Shown one piece after another: positions 31,876 to 43,162 of a stretch of DNA of 64,000 nt (the stretch's first letter is position 1; every line of letters starts with the position of its first letter). This DNA comes from Entomortierella parvispora. Lineage: Eukaryota > Mortierellomycota > Mortierellomycetes > Mortierellales > Mortierellaceae. Position numbers and translations under genes: made by a program. The notes under the pieces are model-generated. The model had not been told where the DNA came from, ran no database searches, and saw only the letters and a list, made by a program, of their open reading frames with translations. The stretch is from NCBI GenBank assembly GCA_963573315.1, contig OY752150.1, positions 1,550,001-1,614,000 on the forward strand, written 5' to 3'.

Positions 31876-32490
31876 CTATGTTGTTTCCTGTTTCCATAAA
31901 ATAAAAGTTCCATCCTGAATGAGGGGGTGTTGATCCTGTTGATCCCGTTGACGTTGAGAAGGAACTGTGCAGTCCGTGTCGTGCAGGCTGTTCAGGGTGA
32001 GTTGAGTGGGAGGCAGGAAATATTCCTGGTGAACAGGTTCCGATGCACCATAGCCGAATGTGGAACGCAATCTCTCCACATCTACGAGCGGAAGACGACT
32101 CCCGATCCTGTCAGCAATCCTCAAAAGAGGTTGACCGGTAGTATTGGTGAGAGGGGAAGCGGCATTCGATGGATGATGTCGTTGCGGTAACGATAGATGG
32201 CTGGATGGGTTGGATGGTTCCTTTGACCGATGGATGCGCCTCTGACTGGGTGCCACAGAAGGACACTGTACCATTGTAAAAATAAATTGGGTGAAAGAAG
32301 GATCCACTGGTGTGCCAGCTGCAGCCGAGCAAAGTACCACTTTTCTCAAGCAGTCACATATGCTCCTAAGCCACACTCCTCCGTTTGAAGTTGGACAAGC
32401 ACAACTCTTTGTCCTTCTTTTGCTGACTGCATCACTGACTGCATTGACATCAACATCTGCATCTTCAACATAGACATCATAATCAGACAT
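31876..32490 (-). CDS. possible unknown protein between L35 and Rsa3 (weak)
   Basis: An open frame of 204 codons starting MSDYDVYVEDADVDVN on the minus strand and ending 57 bp before the L35 start codon. Its composition looks protein-like in two parts (an acidic start and a block LRIADRIGSRLPLVDVERLR). No family is recognised. Its ATG overlaps the Rsa3 ATG on the opposite strand by two bases, and it fills the only space available for the L35 promoter, which argues against it. It could also be an antisense transcript or chance. Confidence 0.28.
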   Translation of the reverse strand: MSDYDVYVEDADVDVNAVSDAVSKRRTKSCACPTSNGGVWLRSICDCLRKVVLCSAAAGTPVDPSFTQFIFTMVQCPSVAPSQRRIHRSKEPSNPSSHLSLPQRHHPSNAASPLTNTTGQPLLRIADRIGSRLPLVDVERLRSTFGYGASEPVHQEYFLPPTQLTLNSLHDTDCTVPSQRQRDQQDQHPLIQDGTFILWKQETT

Positions 32491-33486
32491 GGGCTCCAAA
32501 TCAAAGACAAAACAGAGCACCTCCTCAAAACGAGCACCCGTCTCAAGTAGGCACCTGGATCTTTGGAGACCTTGTATGTCAAAAGGAATCCAACTCAAAC
32601 TTTTTTTTTATCTTTCATTGATTTTAGACGATCATCAAAACACCCCTGCCAACAAACGTACAAAGGTATGGGCCACATACAATGCATTCCAACTCATTGA
32701 AGGAGTATGTATATATTGTGGATAAGTGTTGGTTTACTCATTGGGTTTTCTGTGCCTTTTCTTAGAAATCAAATAGTGAGATCTCGTCCTCAATATCACT
32801 TTCAGACGCAGATCTGACTCTGGTAGAGGCCCATCCAGTACAAGACACGGAAATGCTTGATAGTGAACAACTGGACGGCGACATTGATTTAAAGGATGCG
32901 ACCAAAGACGCCAAAGAGGACGACAATGATGAGGATGTTGACCAGACTCCTGACTTGGATTTGCAAGACGATCGCGAAAGCAGTGATCAAGACTCCGATG
33001 TGGAAGACGACGAAGATCAAGAGTTGAGGATGAATGCCGTCAAAACGTCTCAGGTAACACTCATTTGCCACCAAATGATCCTCTATACATATGAAGAGCT
33101 TGCTTTAAGTAGTTTTCTTACTGACATTCTTAATTTCACTCTGCCATGTAGAAACAAGCACATACCTCGGATCGCGTGCAAAAGCAATTGACCAACCCAG
33201 AGATCGAAGCAGCTTTCCATGACCAGTATATGACCCAGATTACACAGGCGTTCGGAGACGAACTCAATACTCTGCGAGAGGTACAGGATGGTCAGGATTT
33301 TGCAATTACAATTGATGCAGTGGAGTATGATTGCTGACCTTGTGTACTTCGTTTCCATCCTATCACTTAAAGACTGATTCACTAGAAGGTCCACATCTGG
33401 AGTTGCTGATCGATTCATTAAATCAGACCGGCCACATCTTTAGAGTCATGGAGAAAGAGCTCTGGGTTGCAGGCGATCCTCAATAA
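32489..33486 (+). CDS. RSA3: Rsa3-like ribosome assembly protein
   Basis: Five exons: 32489-32546, 32628-32665, 32766-33053, 33152-33280 and 33373-33486, all phases closing, 208 aa (yeast Rsa3 220 aa). Rsa3 is a nucleolar factor associated with early pre-60S particles. As in the family, the N-terminal two thirds are low complexity (a basic Ser/Lys start, then an acidic Asp/Glu block), and the conserved C-terminal domain is short. It reads FHDQYMTQITQAFGDELNTLRE, joined across intron 4 to a segment with LELLIDSLNQTGHIF, matching the Rsa3 F..fY...t..FgdeLd.LR pattern. The coding sequence ends 24 bp before the left end of the piggyBac-like element, so its native terminator has been separated from it. 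Confidence 0.8.
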
Positions 33487-33510
33487 AACCTCCATATGGA
33501 TTATCAATTA

Positions 33511-36500
33511 TTAATCAGAGCCAAATTTTTGTCAGTCGATCGACTGAATCAACTAAAATTCAGTCGAAAATGCCCTTACTTTATTCGAGAATACCATGAC
33601 GTTGCTTGCAGATAATCGGCTAATTTTAGAGGGGGATGTTCCTCGATAACACAAAAATAATACCCGGGTTTTTTTGGACTGGTGAAAAAAGGTCCATTCT
33701 GAGAAATCAATTCATTTCTGCCTTCCATCCCATCCTCATTCTTTCACTCGTCAGTCTATGCCCAAAGCTAATTCTGGGCTGCGCCCAGGAGTGACTGTGC
33801 ATGTCCACTCCCGCTTCTTTAAAAACATCACCTCCAACCAATTTCAAAATGCCTTCCGTGGTCAGGTCCAGCCTGCACTTGGCGTTGTCGTTAGCGAAGT
33901 GAGAGAAGGTGTTTTTGTCGTCAAGTTCAGCAATCAGATTGAAGTGGAGCTTAAGCACACTATCCTCAAGCTTCTTCCCAATGGCAACCGTAATGCTGTA
34001 ATTCCTCCAGCTGCGCTGCGCCCACAAATGCCACCACATCCGCCTGTAGACGTGGAGGTAGATGACCTGCAAGTAAGCCGTTGTTCTGTTGTGCCAATAT
34101 TCTTACCTGTAGCTTTCAAAGTGCATAGACATGTAGTTGTTAGGAATACAGGGTCCTTAGCTGGTCGTATAGATGTAGTAATTAAATGGACATTCATTCA
34201 TTCCATTTCAATTTTTTTAATCAGTTCGCGGTGTCTGTGTTGCGAGATGCCCTAGGAACAGTAGAGCCAAACGCGGATAAATCTCACTCTCGACGATGGT
34301 ACGGCCGACGATGATGCTGAGCCTCAAACGATGCCTCCAGCTGAGCCTCAAGAAGAGCCTCTAGACGATCCTGCCCAGAATCACGCAGACGCTTGGAACT
34401 GGGTTGATAACCAGGTATTCCTCGATCCAAGGCCCATTGTAGATCCACATATGGAGCACTTTTCAAAGGGCTGGTTCAAGGAGACTCTCAAATCTGCAAC
34501 ACCTGGCCAGCTCTTTGCCGCCTTCTTACCCTGCGACTATATCGAACAGGAGATGATCCCAGCGATGAACGTGCTCCTGCAAAACAGGAAAGGGCCATTC
34601 GTACCTCTCGATTTTCCAGAGTACATGAGATGGATATCGTTATGGTTAGCCAGGTGCTGTGATTTGAAAACAAAAGAAACGTTTGAGGATATCGAGGACC
34701 CGATACCCTTCAACTCTAGGCGAGGCTTTTCCCGATACATGTCCCATAAGCGGTTCCAAGACATTCTTGCTAGCCATGCTTTTCGAGTTGGGACTCCCCC
34801 TGATAATGAGGTCGAGAATCCGTACTGGCCAATTGATTCGTTTTGGGAAGCATACAACAAGAACTTAGCAGAAACGGTGACTCCAAGCTGGAGGCTGACC
34901 ATCGACGAGAGCATGAACCAGTGGCGGGGAAAGAAGTATGACGATGGTATGCCGGGTGTGCGCAATCTTCCAGCAAAGCCCCATCCTGTTGGACAGGAAT
35001 ACAAGACGCTGGCCGATTCTGTCACCCAGATTATCCTTCAACTAGATCTGTCTCGGGACAAGAATGCTGCCCTTCAAGAGTTTGACGAAGAAGGCAAGGT
35101 CATTGGAGGCATGCTACGTCTCGTAAAGCCATGGATAGGTGTTCCCCGGACAGTCTATGCCGATTCATATTTTGGATCGCCTGCTTCTGCGGTTGCATTG
35201 ATGGAGAGAGGCCTGTTCTCTGTTATGCACGTGAAGAAGAGGAGGTATTTTCCTAGAGGTATACCTGTCGACATCATCTCCTCGTTGCCTGATAGCCTGG
35301 GATCGTATATAGCCAGAACAGCCAGTGTGCCTCACAAGCCGCACATCAAGCTGCTTCTAGTTTCTCAAATGGATCGAAAAGCCCAGTGTGTGATCTCGAC
35401 TGGCGGAACAACAATCCAGGGAGCAGAGGTCAGTCGATCAGAATATTTGCCTGGTGGGGAGAAAGTCGTCAAGAAATTCAAGCCGATTCAAGTTCTCGAA
35501 GAGTACTCCTCTGCCAAAGGTGCCGTCGATGTCAATAACAACGTTCGTGACAATAAGAGAAACCTCCATGACGTAATGCGCTCACCAAATTGGCAAGTTC
35601 GAGTATTGGCATTTGCACTAGCAATTGCAGAATCGAACGCGTACCTTGCCTACCGCGCTTACATCCATGACAAGCCAAACATAAGACCCAGCCACATGAA
35701 GTATAGGCATGAAATTGTCACGTCTCTGCTAACTGAAGAGTATCCAAGTGATGCAATCAAGCAGATGATAGAGAAAGAGAATGAACCTCCAGTTGTTACC
35801 ATTCATCGTATCTATACCCCTGAGGCTCAGCGCAGACCAGCCCGGCCAGGCACAGTTGGAACTCCTGCTAAAAGGTACAACCGGCGACAATGTGTTGGAG
35901 AAGTCCATAAAGGAAACCCCACAAAGCCACGCATCTGCACGTTTTGTGTGTGCAACGATCGTGCCTACTGTCCGCCATGTTTTGTTGACCACGCTGCAGG
36001 TGACGAGTAGTGACTGATTTTTTTTTTTTTGCTCAAAAAATAAAAAATATTTAGGACCCGCCTTCACAACTGAGGGTCTTTGCTTTATCCCTACGCATTC
36101 CTTTGGTGTCTACGAAGCCTGAAAATGCATGGACCTGAAGAACCAAAGTATCTATCCATGTTCATCGATTGTGAGGTAAATCAAGATGGGAAGCTGCATT
36201 TAAATCTCATTACGAAAGCAGCTGTATTATATCGAGAATAAAAAACTATCCAAGATTTCGCCTAAAATTTTAAACTTTATTTTTTCTCAAAGACTCGTTC
36301 TCAACACAAAATTGACCATTTTTTGTGCACGATAGTGAACTGCACAGACATCTTACGAGTCTGAAAATTGAGATACCAGACTATTGTATCAATGCCTCCA
36401 GACTGCAGAAGTTTCAAGAGAATTAAAATAGCCAAAATTAAAGAAAAACCGGGAATAGGAAATTTTTGAAAAATCGACTGACACTGTCAGTTGCTCTCGC

Positions 36501-36515
36501 TTCGCTTCTCATTAA
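33511..36515 (+). mobile_element. piggyBac-like DNA transposon
   Basis: About 3.0 kb bounded by TTAA at 33511-33514 and 36512-36515, the target site used and duplicated by piggyBac. The outermost ends are only weakly alike (TCAGAG against TGAGAA). Subterminal inverted repeats are recognisable: GTCAGTCGAT at 33531-33540 against its complement at 36473-36482, and CCCGGTTTTT-like runs near 33664 and 36449. A two-exon transposase fills the middle. The element lies between the stop codons of Rsa3 and phytochelatin synthase, 24 and 13 bp away. The eroded ends with an intact gene suggest an old insertion or a domesticated transposase. Confidence 0.75.
33758..36010 (+). CDS. piggyBac-family transposase with N-terminal SH3/Tudor-like region
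   Basis: Two exons, 33758-34072 and 34265-36010, phase 0, 686 aa. The intron acceptor is ACAGTAG at 34258-34264; the frame upstream of 34265 is closed, which fixes it. The core is the DDE_Tnp_1_7 domain with three aspartates in the piggyBac arrangement: TIDESMNQWRG (D319), YADSYFGS (D405) and GAVDVNNNVRDN (D527). A C-terminal Cys-rich finger, CTFCVCNDRAYCPPCFVDH, is the family's zinc domain for end binding. The first exon encodes about 105 residues that look like a small beta barrel (GVVVSEVREGVFVVKFSN, IEVELKHTILKLL), an SH3- or Tudor-like extension I do not associate with standard piggyBac transposases. All catalytic residues are present. Confidence 0.9.
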
Positions 36516-36528
36516 TAATTAATAAATT

Positions 36529-38464
36529 CTAAAGTTTAATGGTTCGCTTTTTTTCGATATCTTCCACCATGCTTCCTGTTTTTGTGCCACAACAACAGAA
36601 ACTATTAACCAAATCGACGATACCGGACCGCATGCGCTCAACTTCCTCCTTCAGCACTCGGTTAGGTTGAAAGTCGTCGTCCTCGGGAACAAGTGCAACC
36701 TTTCTCAGATCCTCGAACTGCCGACTGACCTCGCTCGGGAGTGTTAAGAACAAGGTACTAGGAGAGCTCATCAAGAATAATGTGCCAAACACCAATGCCC
36801 CTTCGTGCTGTTGCCTGACAAGTCGCGCTTCTGGACTGCCAGCTGGAGACCGCGACGCTGGAATGGGGAACGCGGATGAGACTAGACTGTACAGCTCCGT
36901 GGATTTGATGGATGCAATCAGCTCATTCGTGTCTCGAAGACGGTATGCTTGTTGCTGGCTAATCCAGAACGCATACTCTCGAGGTACACCTTGAAGAACA
37001 ACTGAGATCATACGGTCCAGTGTTTGGGGGTTCTCGGCCTGAATCCTGCTAGGAAGATCCTTGCAAAACGTTTGAGCCAACGATGTCCAGCTCATCTTAT
37101 TGTCGACAGTGTTGGCTGCCGAGGATGCCAAGTTTGGACTCGAGACACAAGAATCTGCAGGAGAGGTTGATCCAGGCTTTTTCGAATTGTCGAGAGTTGT
37201 TGCCTGAATTACTTTCTCCGCTGCTCTAGATTTCTGGGTGTTCACTCTTGATAGATTAGATCCAGCTTCTGCCTTTGGGATTTTGCACAGAGAAATAGCG
37301 GGTTGGTTGGGGTTTGCAGAAAGGAGAAAGTAGCCTCGGGATGTTCCTGTTTCGGCGTCGATAGGAAACAGGGACTTGTAAAGCTGTTCGACCGAAACAA
37401 AATAGGACGGGTACTTAAATCTTGCTGTGTCAAGCACCAGGACCATGCCAGATTTGGGTACATATCCACCAATTGGGCTGAAGTGGCCATCGCCAGTCTG
37501 ACCCAGGGCTTTTCGAGAGAATGAAACAACCATGTGGATGTCATCTCGACTGCAAACATTTTCCAGATCCTGCTTGAATTGCTCCAGCGAAACTTGATTG
37601 GCGCGACGAACTTGGACATCACAGTGGCACTTGCTAAGGCAGGCAAATTGGTTGAACGTGATCCCCTTTGCTTTGACTTGCTCTGCAGGCGCACAGCATT
37701 CAAGTAGCTCGTCGCTGTACCACCTCCATGCGCCTTTCCACTGACGCTGTGGATCGACCTCCAAAGAGTTTAGGACCATGGCCAAGGAGCTGGGACCACA
37801 GTATGCGGGTTCGCTCTGCGTTGTAAAATTTCCCACCAAAGAAAAGTATCCTTCGCCTACAGTCGTGACCGCCAGGGAGGATTGTTAGTCTTGAGGATAA
37901 AAGAACACAAAGTACAACGTGCACGGACACTGCAGGAGCACAAGAAGCTAACGGTCGAGTGATCTCCCCTTTTTTCCTCTCTGGTCTGTGAGGTATTCTA
38001 CTGAACTTACCAAATCCTTCCTGGAGCATCTCTCTGAACAACTGCTTGCCTTTTGGACTCGTAAAACTAATGAGATGCTCAGGCAGCTTGCGGCGATAGA
38101 AAGAGTTTTTCAAGGTCAAGTCGTCACAGGACGGCTTTTTGACAGCCTGCGCAGACATGCCAGTAGGATCATAAGAGAAGGGCAGAGAGTTGCCCATGGC
38201 CGCTACCGAGGCTGCAGCTGCAGAGGTCCCTGGTGGATGTGAGCTTATGGCTTTTCGGGCAGGCGTAGACAGGGGTGCGTTGGATGATGGTTTTGCGGTG
38301 TGTGTGCTTGTGGAGAAGAGACCTGCCCGTGAGGAAGATGGATGGTTTGACGAGGGAGGCAGAAGAAGAGGAGAACGCGAGTAACAGTGGCAAGGGTGCC
38401 GAGGGTTTGACATTGCTCGCACAATGCCATTCTTGGTTGCGATGAGGGAGCGATGGGAAACCAT
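36529..38464 (-). CDS. phytochelatin synthase with mitochondrial-type leader
   Basis: Two exons, 38464-38011 and 37856-36529, phase 1, 593 aa. Phytochelatin synthase (EC 2.3.2.15) joins gamma-Glu-Cys units from glutathione to make metal-binding phytochelatins. The papain-like catalytic domain is complete: SEPAYCGPSSLAMVLNSLE with Cys171, TGDGHFSPIGGY with His276, and VLDTARFKYP with Asp294. The Cys-His and His-Asp spacings (105 and 18) match plant enzymes. It opens GEGYFSLVGNF across the splice junction. The C-terminal regulatory half has scattered Cys, including an FCCCGTK segment near the end. The first 75 residues are rich in Arg, Ser, Ala and His with almost no acids, like a mitochondrial presequence. 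An internal ATG (residue 18) could give a shorter form. The last coding base lies 13 bp from the piggyBac-like element. Confidence 0.92.
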
Positions 38465-38892
38465 GGTTTAAAAAAGGAAGATTGAGGTGAATGGTTGCGA
38501 GAGAGAAATGAGTGAGTGATGGGGAGAGGTGAGGTGGGAGGATAGCGGCGAGAGAGGGACAGGAACGAGAGAAGAAACGTCGAGAAAGAGAGTGAAGTGA
38601 ATAAGGAAAGAGAGAAAGAGAGAAAGAGAAAACGAAGCGAGTCAAGAAGGAAGGGAAGGAAACAAGGAAGGAAGAAAGGAGGGCCAAGAGCGACAAAGGG
38701 AGAGGAAGGGCATTCCTCCATCCATCCACTTCCACTTCCACACCACTTCCACCCCACGCGGTGGCTTGGCCCGTCTTCTCCCGTCGCCCTCTTGCTCTCC
38801 GCTGCATGCATGTGTCCCAGCCGTCATTCGCAGGCTGCCCGTCAACACTGCCTGATCTCTGCTTGATTCCTACATTCTCTCTCCCTCCCAGC
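38465..38892. promoter_or_regulatory. divergent promoter, phytochelatin synthase and cardiolipin synthase
   Basis: 428 bp between start codons. The plus strand is strongly purine-rich from about 38500 to 38710 (GAGAGAAAGAGAGAAAGAG-type runs), i.e. a pyrimidine-rich leader for the minus-strand gene. Confidence 0.6.
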
Positions 38893-40289
38893 ATGACCTT
38901 CTGCAGAGCCCCCTTGGGCCTGGTCCACAGCATCCACCACTCACTCCCCCGCAATGTCTGCCTCCGCAGATCAGCCTTTGCCGCCACATTGGCCTACCAG
39001 ACAGCCCCTTGCCAGTCAAGAGCTGGCATTCACACGTGCGACCCTCTTTGCTCTTCCGCTATGGTCCGAAATCATTTAGTTGACCTTATCGATACCCACA
39101 ACTAACCCGATCACTGCTCCTTTAGATCTCGATCCTTGATAACCCTTCTACGCCCTGCGCCCTTTCAACATTCATTCCAGAGGTAAGTACTGGAACACGC
39201 GTCGCTACCTCAAGGAACAACAAGGAATCTAAACGTTCTTGTAAACTGTGTCCGTAGAATTCCAACTGTAGCAAGAAAGTCTTGGATCAGGACTGCAGGA
39301 AGCTCCTTCTCGAGCCTCAACAATAACTTGGCCTCATCTTCACCGAAGCCACCTTCAGAATCAAATCAGGACGAAGGACAGGGCATAAAAAAGGTAGATC
39401 ACTTCTTCCAGGCAGAACCACAGGGTAGTACGAGATTACTCGCGATGCATTGGTCCTTACTGCTTGTTTTTCCTATGAGCGTTAGTCTTTGCTTCACGAA
39501 AATATCTACACCATTCCGAACTTTTTGACGGTTTCGCGTCTAATTGCGGCACCTGTGATCGGATATTGGGTGCTTAAAGGCGACTACACGAACGCTTGTA
39601 TACTCTTTGGCATTGCGAGTATTACAGATGGGGTAAGTCATGGGTGCATGTTTTTTATGCCCCCATTTGCTCTGCCCAGTCTTTGACAAGCTTCCTTTTT
39701 TTGTTTCCTTACTCTAGCTTGATGGGTGGATCGCACGTCGATTCAACATGCAGAGTATTGTCGGAACCATCCTGGATCCAATGGCGGACAAAACTTTAAT
39801 GACCATCTTGACAGTGACGCTGGCAATGCAGGAGCTTATCCCTATTCCAATTGCCACCATTATCTTGGGGAGGGACGCCGGTTTGATCTTGGCGTCGTTT
39901 TACTACCGATATATATCCTTGCCAGAGCCGAAGACATTTACGCGATACTGGGACTTTTCCATCCCGTCTGCGGAGGTGAGACCTACCATGATTAGTAAAG
40001 TGAACACCGCGATTCAAATGGGATACATTTGCCTGTCTTTGATGGCGCCTGTCTTTGACTTTGCGGGACATGTGGGACTGGAATATTTAGGGTAAGAAAG
40101 GCAAAAAACAGTATAGAAGCTTCAATCGAGATGGAAGCTGGTACCAGATGGGGTCGCTGACTTGTTTTCTTTTGGAAATGAATCATAAATAGTTATACCT
40201 GCGCTGCTACCACGATTTGGAGTGGAGCCTCTTATGTTTACACAAAGGATGCGGTCAGGATACTCCATCCTCCAAAGAAAGGGCTCTAG
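38893..40289 (+). CDS. CRD1: mitochondrial cardiolipin synthase (CDP-alcohol phosphatidyltransferase)
   Basis: Six exons: 38893-39035, 39126-39182, 39258-39393, 39486-39632, 39718-40091 and 40193-40289, all phases closing, 317 aa. The enzyme condenses CDP-diacylglycerol with phosphatidylglycerol in the mitochondrial inner membrane. The CDP-OH-P signature D-G-x2-A-R-x8-G-x3-D-x3-D is complete, reading DGWIARRFNMQSIVGTILDP followed by MADK and rebuilt across the exon 4/5 junction. IPNFLTVSRLIAAPVIGYW precedes it and several hydrophobic helices follow. The first three exons join into a classic matrix presequence (SRAGIHTSRSLITLLRPAP) with Arg, Ser and Thr and few acids, so mitochondrial import is well supported. 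The first donor is GTGCGA, less usual but required by frame. It is divergent from the phytochelatin synthase gene. Confidence 0.93.
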
Positions 40290-43162
40290 ACATCAATAAA
40301 GTGGATGAGGAGGAGTCGTCATGCGATTTCTTATCTTGCCGAAATGAAACTGACAAGCGGAGTTACGATTATTGATTTCTCAGAAAATCTGATAAAGTCT
40401 GAAAGTACAGTAGCTTTATAGATCGGCGAGGGCTTGGCGGATAACTTATCACTCGGCCGGATATCGAGCTCTTGTTTCACCACACGTAGTTTGCAAACTT
40501 GAGCCTCGTTATTCTCCACGAAGACTTTGCAATGATCTGATGCTTTAGAAACCAGCAAATAAAGGAGTACGCAAACCCTTACCGTTATGTCGCAATTGCG
40601 CCTGAATATCTCTCCATTTTTCACTTGTTGTTAATAAGCACAATGGTCTGACCGAATCTCTCTCAAATGAACGTCGGAAAAGCCTCTGTGAGAAGTCCAT
40701 TTTATACGGTTAGGCACCTCAGTAAAGCAGAACTGGCCGGTGCGATTAATATGAGGAAAGCTTTGCAGATCGCGTTTCGCCTCTTCTACTTTCCACCCGT
40801 CGGCTCACTGTCGCCATTCACGAGTTAGACAAGAAGGGCCGATGTATCAACGCGTATTTTCCACAAGATCGATCGAGATCTGCCCGAAGGAGGTGTTTGA
40901 GAAGAAGAAGAGTGGATCCTTCAATACTGTGGCGACCCCAAATATCCGGTTGGTCCACGATATGGTGACGATCCATCCGTCAGCTCGCCCTCCTTTCCAA
41001 GCGCTCTCCGTGTCCGTGGCTATCCTCTTCGGTATTTGCGGAGGAGCGGACAGATGGATGCCTTGTTCATCTTGGAGAGACAAATTACTAAAATGGCAGG
41101 TCCTTTTGTTGCACCTCCTTATTGTTTTCTCGGCGAAGAGCAGGCGAACGGTTGGAGGGACACGCCTTTTTTGACAATGCCGACAGAATGGAAAAGGGGG
41201 CGAGGACAACAAAGCCAAACAAACCGGCGGACAATCGAAACGAAACGAAGACAAGGCGAGCGCGAATGGATGGCAGGTGGGCATAGGCCACTGGCTCACT
41301 TCCAAGAGGCAAAGAGAACCATTAATTGGACAGGACAGGATCAAGACAAGGTGGGAGGATCTGTGTTTCGTTGAGTCGCTGCTTCGTTGCATCCTCTTCC
41401 AACGTTCGCCTGTCTGCAGTGTCCATGTTCGGTCTGCCTTCGTTTCGCCTCACAAACGCGCCGGATCGACTTTTGTCTCTTGTTTGCTTCATTCTTCTCC
41501 ATCGACATCGATTCGCTTTCGACTCGCCGCATTTGCTGCCATTCGTTCCATTTCGCCTGCTCAATTCGGCTCTTCATTTCAAAGATCAGTTGCATCCCTC
41601 TGTCTCGCGGTTGCCCCACGCTCTTCTTTGCTTTCCCTCGGTCTCTGCTTTTTGAAGAACAACAAAGCGAAGGTATCGTGTTGGCCACCTGCACGGCTTC
41701 AGCCAGGTACGCGTGCACTACATCGACCGACCTGCTCTTGAGCCTGCCCTGTTCCTGGCCCTCTGCTTGATTTGCCAATCGCGTCGCGTCTCAGAGTCCG
41801 AGTACCCTAGCCACCAACACCACAGACCGCATTCCCCCCACCGCCACGCCAACAAGCAGCTGGGCACCTTCTCTCCTCCTCTTTCTCCTCTTCCCTTGAT
41901 CCCGCCACAACCATCCTCTCACCACCAGCCTGGTACCTTCACCCTCCCCCTCTATGATCCACATCCGTCTTCTGGGCTGTCCCCTGTCTCTCTATCCTTT
42001 TGCCTCTCTCTCTCTCTCTCTCTCTCCCTGTCTCTCTCTTCATTTGCATCCGACTATCCCTCCTCAGTTGCACTCGGCTATCCCGTTTCCTTGCTCTGTT
42101 GTTCTCTCCAGTACCCCTCTCCTTTTTCTTGCAATCGATCAAAGCGGATTCACAAAACCGACCCCATCGACGACATTTCGGGAGAGAGGGGCAGCATCCG
42201 GCCTTTTAGGCTCTCCCCTTTCTTGGTTCCAGAGGTTCTTTCGGTGCCCTTAATCTCAGAATCTCAAAGAACAGCGGTTACTGTCCATTCATTTGGGATC
42301 TTCCAGATCCCCTCTGGATGATGGAGAGGGGTCGACCGCTTGTTGCCGTTGTCATTTTGCTTTTCTGCAACACCCCGCACTTCAAGCTCCATCATTCGCT
42401 GTACGACCCAAACACACTCCACAACGCACCTGCCCTGACCACACAAAGGACACAAAGACACAAAGTTGCACACAAAGGTCTCCTCTGTAATTCTGTAGCA
42501 ACATGTTTTCCATGAGTTGTTTCGGACCTTCGGTTGGAGAGGGAAAGAAAGAACCGCTCAGAGGAGAAGATATCTTCAGACACAGCTTCGAGCTCGATGT
42601 TTGCTCGCTCCTGCTCATTCCCTATTCCCGCCTCGCTCTATGATGTTCAAGACAGGCTCGTCATCATTTGCCCTTCCACCCCTGGCCCCCTCTTTTTCGT
42701 TCCTTTATTGTTCGATGCTGGCTTGATCTCTTTCCCTATCTACCTTTCTTTTCCTTAGTGTCTCCCGCTTACCATATGCCTGAAATCAAGGGCAACAGTG
42801 AAGTCCTGGTTTTCAGGGTCCACAACTAATGTTTATTTCGTCCCTTGCCACACAGTTTCCCTCGCATTTTTTCCTGCACGCCTTCTTGGCTGTTGCGGCC
42901 CACACCCACAGCTCACGACGTTATCCATCACCATCACCAACTGGCCACCAACCAACCACCTCCTATACAGCCTCCTGAACTCCTCAACTCTCCTCTCTGC
43001 CTCGCCTTGCTCCTCTATTCCATCCCTTTCATCCCTCGCCCACCCGTACACCCATTCACACACTCTCTTTCACACAGCCCACTTTTGAAGTTTCCATTTT
43101 CTCTCATTGAACTTGTGCTTAAAAGACGATTGGGCTTATCCTTGATATACCCCTAAACAATC
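40290..43162. other. 2.9-kb intergenic region, long pyrimidine-rich upstream of G-alpha
   Basis: No gene is supported. From about 41390 to 43160 the plus strand is very C/T-rich, with a CT microsatellite at 42005-42040. This fits a long promoter and 5' leader of the G-alpha gene. Open frames in this stretch are Pro/Ser/Leu-rich by composition in several frames at once, a sign of chance. Confidence 0.55.
42005..42040 (+). repeat. (CT)n microsatellite
   Basis: Dinucleotide run of CT with one CCCTG interruption, in the upstream region of the G-alpha gene. Confidence 0.9.

Noticed and set aside
41713..42321. 202-codon Ser/Pro/Leu frame upstream of G-alpha
   Set aside because: Composition follows the CT-rich sequence and other frames are open at the same place. 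It is better read as promoter or leader.
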